Part shown: in pieces, positions 61,690 to 64,000 of the stretch | How the letters are laid out: every line of letters begins with the position of its first letter | Position numbering within the stretch: the first letter of the stretch is position 1 | DNA from: Aeoliella mucimassa | GTDB taxonomy: Bacteria > Planctomycetota > Planctomycetia > Pirellulales > Lacipirellulaceae | DNA length: 64,000 nucleotides | Reading direction: 5' to 3' | Assembly (NCBI RefSeq): GCF_007748035.1 | Contig: NZ_CP036278.1 | Span: forward strand, 5,518,001 to 5,582,000 | Notes under the pieces: model-generated | The model's database searches: none | Told to the model about the DNA's origin: nothing | Seen by the model: only the letters and a program-made list of their open reading frames with translations | Made by a program: the position numbers and the translations under genes

Positions 61690-62862
61690 TTAGGCAACAT
61701 TCGCTGATGAGCAAACGCTCTCAATGCTGGTACTGTCGATGCACGGGAAGATGGCATCCACCCGATCCGAATGTTTGCTCGAAGCGGATAGCCAGGTGTT
61801 CCACCCGAGTCGGAACGAACTCGTCTCGGTGGGGCTACCAAGCTGCATCGCTGGAACCTGCTGATGATCGAGTACTAGCTGAACATCGAAGTCAAACTCC
61901 GGACCTAACAGCAATCTTGCAAGCTGGCAAAGCATGAAGAACCGCCGCCGCTCTCCGTCGGGTGAGGTGTTGGGCAAGAACGAGTCGAATTGCTGCTGTG
62001 ACAAAGGACCCACACGAAGTCGAAGCTTGCTTTGAACGTCCCAAACACGACTGCCGACAATCGCACTGATCCCAAGCTGTGAGTTGTTGTTGCGACAGCC
62101 AAGGCGAGTCTGGCTTGCTGAGTCAAGTTCGAGCCACTGCCCAGTGAACTGTTCGACGGTGATCGACACCTGAAAGTGTTCCGAAAGTACTCGCTCGATC
62201 TGCGCCGCGGAACGCCGCCGGCGCGAGAGCACCGATACATGTCGCAGCAGAGCCCAGTCGTTAATGAAATCGTCGGATGTGGTGTGGGTGCGCTCCGAAG
62301 TACCGGGTGTGGTAGTGACGTGTAGACGATTGCGAAACGCGTTGCCTCCCAGACCTATCAAGCCGAATAAAGCTTGGGTGTAGGTGCTTCTTGGCGGCCG
62401 AGGACCCTGACGTTCTGGTAGGCTGCGGTCGATACGCATTTTCTTCCAAGCTCGATACATCGACCAGACGAATCGACTGGTAAACATATCGAACCATCCC
62501 CGCATTGCATGACGCGCCGGACCGTGCCCGTCGCGTTCGATCTCTTGGACCTTCTCCGTGTAATGTCGAGGGAGCACTCCGCTGGGGCCGGTGAGCCCCA
62601 TGAAGTTTACGGTAACCGTGGGAGGGGCTTGGGAGTCCGCGATGTCGATTCGCTGGATAGCGCTAGCTGGAAACGCCAGACTGGGAGAAGTGACGAACTT
62701 CACCGGCTTTTCATCAGCGATTCTTACATCACCGTCAGTCTCTTGCTTTGTCAGCAGCGAAATGGCCTGATAGAAATCAAAAGCGTGGCCCTGGTCGCTC
62801 AGCAGGTCTTCGAGTTCGTTGGCGTTTTTTGTCGGCGATGTCTGGGAGTTGGAAATTGTCAT
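61690..62862 (-). CDS. tssG: Type VI secretion baseplate protein TssG
   Basis: 390 residues. FDFYQAISLL near the start, VTSPSLAFPASAIQRI, TVTVNFMGLTGPSGVLPRHY and MFTSRFVWSMYRAWKKMRI are the standard TssG blocks. TssG forms the TssFG wedge of the baseplate. It overlaps the end of tssF by four bases and converges with tssK, 11 bases apart. Confidence 0.95.
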   Translation of the reverse strand: MTISNSQTSPTKNANELEDLLSDQGHAFDFYQAISLLTKQETDGDVRIADEKPVKFVTSPSLAFPASAIQRIDIADSQAPPTVTVNFMGLTGPSGVLPRHYTEKVQEIERDGHGPARHAMRGWFDMFTSRFVWSMYRAWKKMRIDRSLPERQGPRPPRSTYTQALFGLIGLGGNAFRNRLHVTTTPGTSERTHTTSDDFINDWALLRHVSVLSRRRRSAAQIERVLSEHFQVSITVEQFTGQWLELDSASQTRLGCRNNNSQLGISAIVGSRVWDVQSKLRLRVGPLSQQQFDSFLPNTSPDGERRRFFMLCQLARLLLGPEFDFDVQLVLDHQQVPAMQLGSPTETSSFRLGWNTWLSASSKHSDRVDAIFPCIDSTSIESVCSSANVA

Positions 62863-64000
62863 AGCAGTTCTACCTCACCGGAACGGGCCCCCCACACTCG
62901 TTTAAGTCCTTCCTGCTCAGTTGAGAAGTGGAGCTTTGTAAACGAGTTGGCATTGCAGTACTGGGCAAAAAATCGTTCCAGTACACTAGCAAACAGAAAA
63001 CTACCTACCGAGCGGTAGCGTTGATCGTCGAGCGTCAGGTCGACAGCCACTCCTCGGCATACGCCTCCTTCGAGGGCTCCGCCGACCCGGGTAACGCACC
63101 GTCGCGCGGTTACGTTGCTGATTCCATCAATCATCTCACTGTTGGCTATCGCTCGCTGTGGATCGGTGTGCTTGTCGGCGTAGTCGTAAAGTCGCAAGAG
63201 CTCTTGCAACGCTTCGGTGGACTTGGTTGTTTCGCTAAGTGAAAGATGATTGAGTGAGAGATGCGATATGAGCCTCCATTTTGCCGCATGTCCTAGCGCT
63301 GCCCGGTTAGGAGCGGTGGGGTGTTGCAGGCACCGTACCGCACCGACAGGCATGGCCGACTCTAGCTCGAACCGCAGTCCATCGTTTCCGGTAGGAAGCC
63401 GCATCGGCATGTCGCGGTTGGTGCAGGTCGCGCGAACCGTGATCGTTTCGTTGGTAGGATGATGAGGATTGCAGTCGAGGTCCACAAGACGAAGGTAAAC
63501 GTCGGTGCCACGATCGTTGTGCCGAAGGCTGTCGCGTCGCTGATCTTGCCAGTAGTATCGGGCTTCGCCGGGGCCGTGCCATGAGTTCTCATGGTTCAGC
63601 CCAAACAGCGAGGTGTACTCCGTGCCTTTATTCCCGGCGACCCCGGTAACGTTGTCGACACTGTACACTTCGTAGCCATCGCGATCGTTCAGGTCGGGCA
63701 CCACCAGGTATTCACTGGCTTTTTTTGTGTTTCGAATGGGTTCGCACACCTTCGCGAATAGGTTGACGATCGGAGTGCATCCCAGCCGGAAGGTTTGGGC
63801 ATCGACTTCTCGCAGCAAGGCATCGTCGCAGCGATTCAACGCGAGGCGAAGCTCAAGCGTCTGGCCGACGCCGACGAGATTCTCTTTACCTATTCCATTG
63901 ATGTCGACAAAGGAGAACTTCTCGGAGAAGGCAAACAACTCCGTCAGTAGCCGATAGGCATGGTCCGTCGCAGCAGGGTAGGGGAGTAACCCTTCATTTT
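62859..64000 (-). CDS. tssF: Type VI secretion baseplate protein TssF (5' part beyond the window)
   Basis: The frame is open to the window edge. The visible C-terminal ~380 residues include TDHAYRLLTELFAFSEKFSF, the conserved TssF middle block (Y-R-L-L-x-E-x-F-A-F), and the end GFVCRGV-type region seen here as GGVCRGVAVDLTLDD, YRSVGSFLFASVLERFFAQY. TssF pairs with TssG in the baseplate wedge. The start lies outside the window. Confidence 0.93.
   Translation of the reverse strand, partial: NEGLLPYPAATDHAYRLLTELFAFSEKFSFVDINGIGKENLVGVGQTLELRLALNRCDDALLREVDAQTFRLGCTPIVNLFAKVCEPIRNTKKASEYLVVPDLNDRDGYEVYSVDNVTGVAGNKGTEYTSLFGLNHENSWHGPGEARYYWQDQRRDSLRHNDRGTDVYLRLVDLDCNPHHPTNETITVRATCTNRDMPMRLPTGNDGLRFELESAMPVGAVRCLQHPTAPNRAALGHAAKWRLISHLSLNHLSLSETTKSTEALQELLRLYDYADKHTDPQRAIANSEMIDGISNVTARRCVTRVGGALEGGVCRGVAVDLTLDDQRYRSVGSFLFASVLERFFAQYCNANSFTKLHFSTEQEGLKRVWGARSGEVELL

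Noticed and set aside
1-64000. CRISPR arrays and rRNA genes
   Set aside because: I saw no regularly spaced direct repeats of CRISPR type and no rRNA-like sequence in the window.

Overview
The window looks like the chromosome of a planctomycete, most likely of the Pirellulales (Lacipirellulaceae-like). This is inferred from the gene families: a DUF1559 prepilin-type protein, a formaldehyde-activating enzyme (Fae) next to an MtdB/MtdC-type dehydrogenase, planctomycete-style secreted hypothetical proteins, a secreted EF-hand protein, ExbB/ExbD/ExbD with a LamG-bearing partner, a type VI secretion cluster and secreted glycoside hydrolases. Genes lie on both strands in short operons, and several have clear intrinsic terminators.

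Layout. 1-24.2 kb is ordinary chromosome: DUF1015 (partial), a zinc-ribbon membrane protein, two secreted proteins (one a metallo-beta-lactamase/DinB fusion), ahcY, trpF, an ExeA-like ATPase, a sugar-nucleotide epimerase, obgE, rpmA, a secreted hypothetical, an EF-hand protein, a DUF1559 protein, fae and an mtdB/mtdC-type gene (tetrahydromethanopterin C1 metabolism), an ankyrin lipoprotein, a Nudix hydrolase and the ergothioneine genes egtB-egtD.

24.3-35.25 kb is a complete-looking filamentous phage (inovirus) provirus in a tRNA-Arg(TCG) gene. The 3' part of the tRNA (57 bp) is repeated exactly 10,890 bp downstream. Between the copies lie a Cro/C1 repressor, a strong promoter with a hairpin, a candidate ssDNA-binding protein, a ribbon-helix-helix protein, a HUH replication initiator, small membrane proteins, a pVIII-like major coat protein followed by a terminator, an apparently frameshifted LamG/thrombospondin-type-3 adsorption protein, a pVI-like protein, a Zot/pI ATPase, a secretin that starts inside zot, two unknown genes, a region of long hairpins, a TraX-family acetyltransferase and a tyrosine integrase. 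The phage TraX and the overlapping zot/secretin genes are the most unusual parts.

35.5-40.5 kb holds convergent secreted glycosidases (GH2 and GH32). 40.7-52.5 kb is a tightly coupled seven-gene operon with a MoxR AAA+ ATPase, a vWA plus beta-propeller protein, a TPR plus beta-propeller protein, an alpha-solenoid protein and a SWIM zinc-finger protein. It matches the predicted MoxR-vWA-beta-propeller ('bpX') ternary conflict systems. Directly downstream, behind a leader with a perfect 24-bp inverted repeat, sits a retron-type reverse transcriptase. The combination of a retron-like module with a MoxR ternary system is the best candidate for an undescribed system in the window.

54.4-58.7 kb (minus strand) encodes ExbB-ExbD-ExbD and a long TonB/TolA-like periplasmic protein. 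A GGDEF diguanylate cyclase follows. The window ends in a type VI secretion locus (tssK; tssF-tssG), with tssF cut by the window edge.
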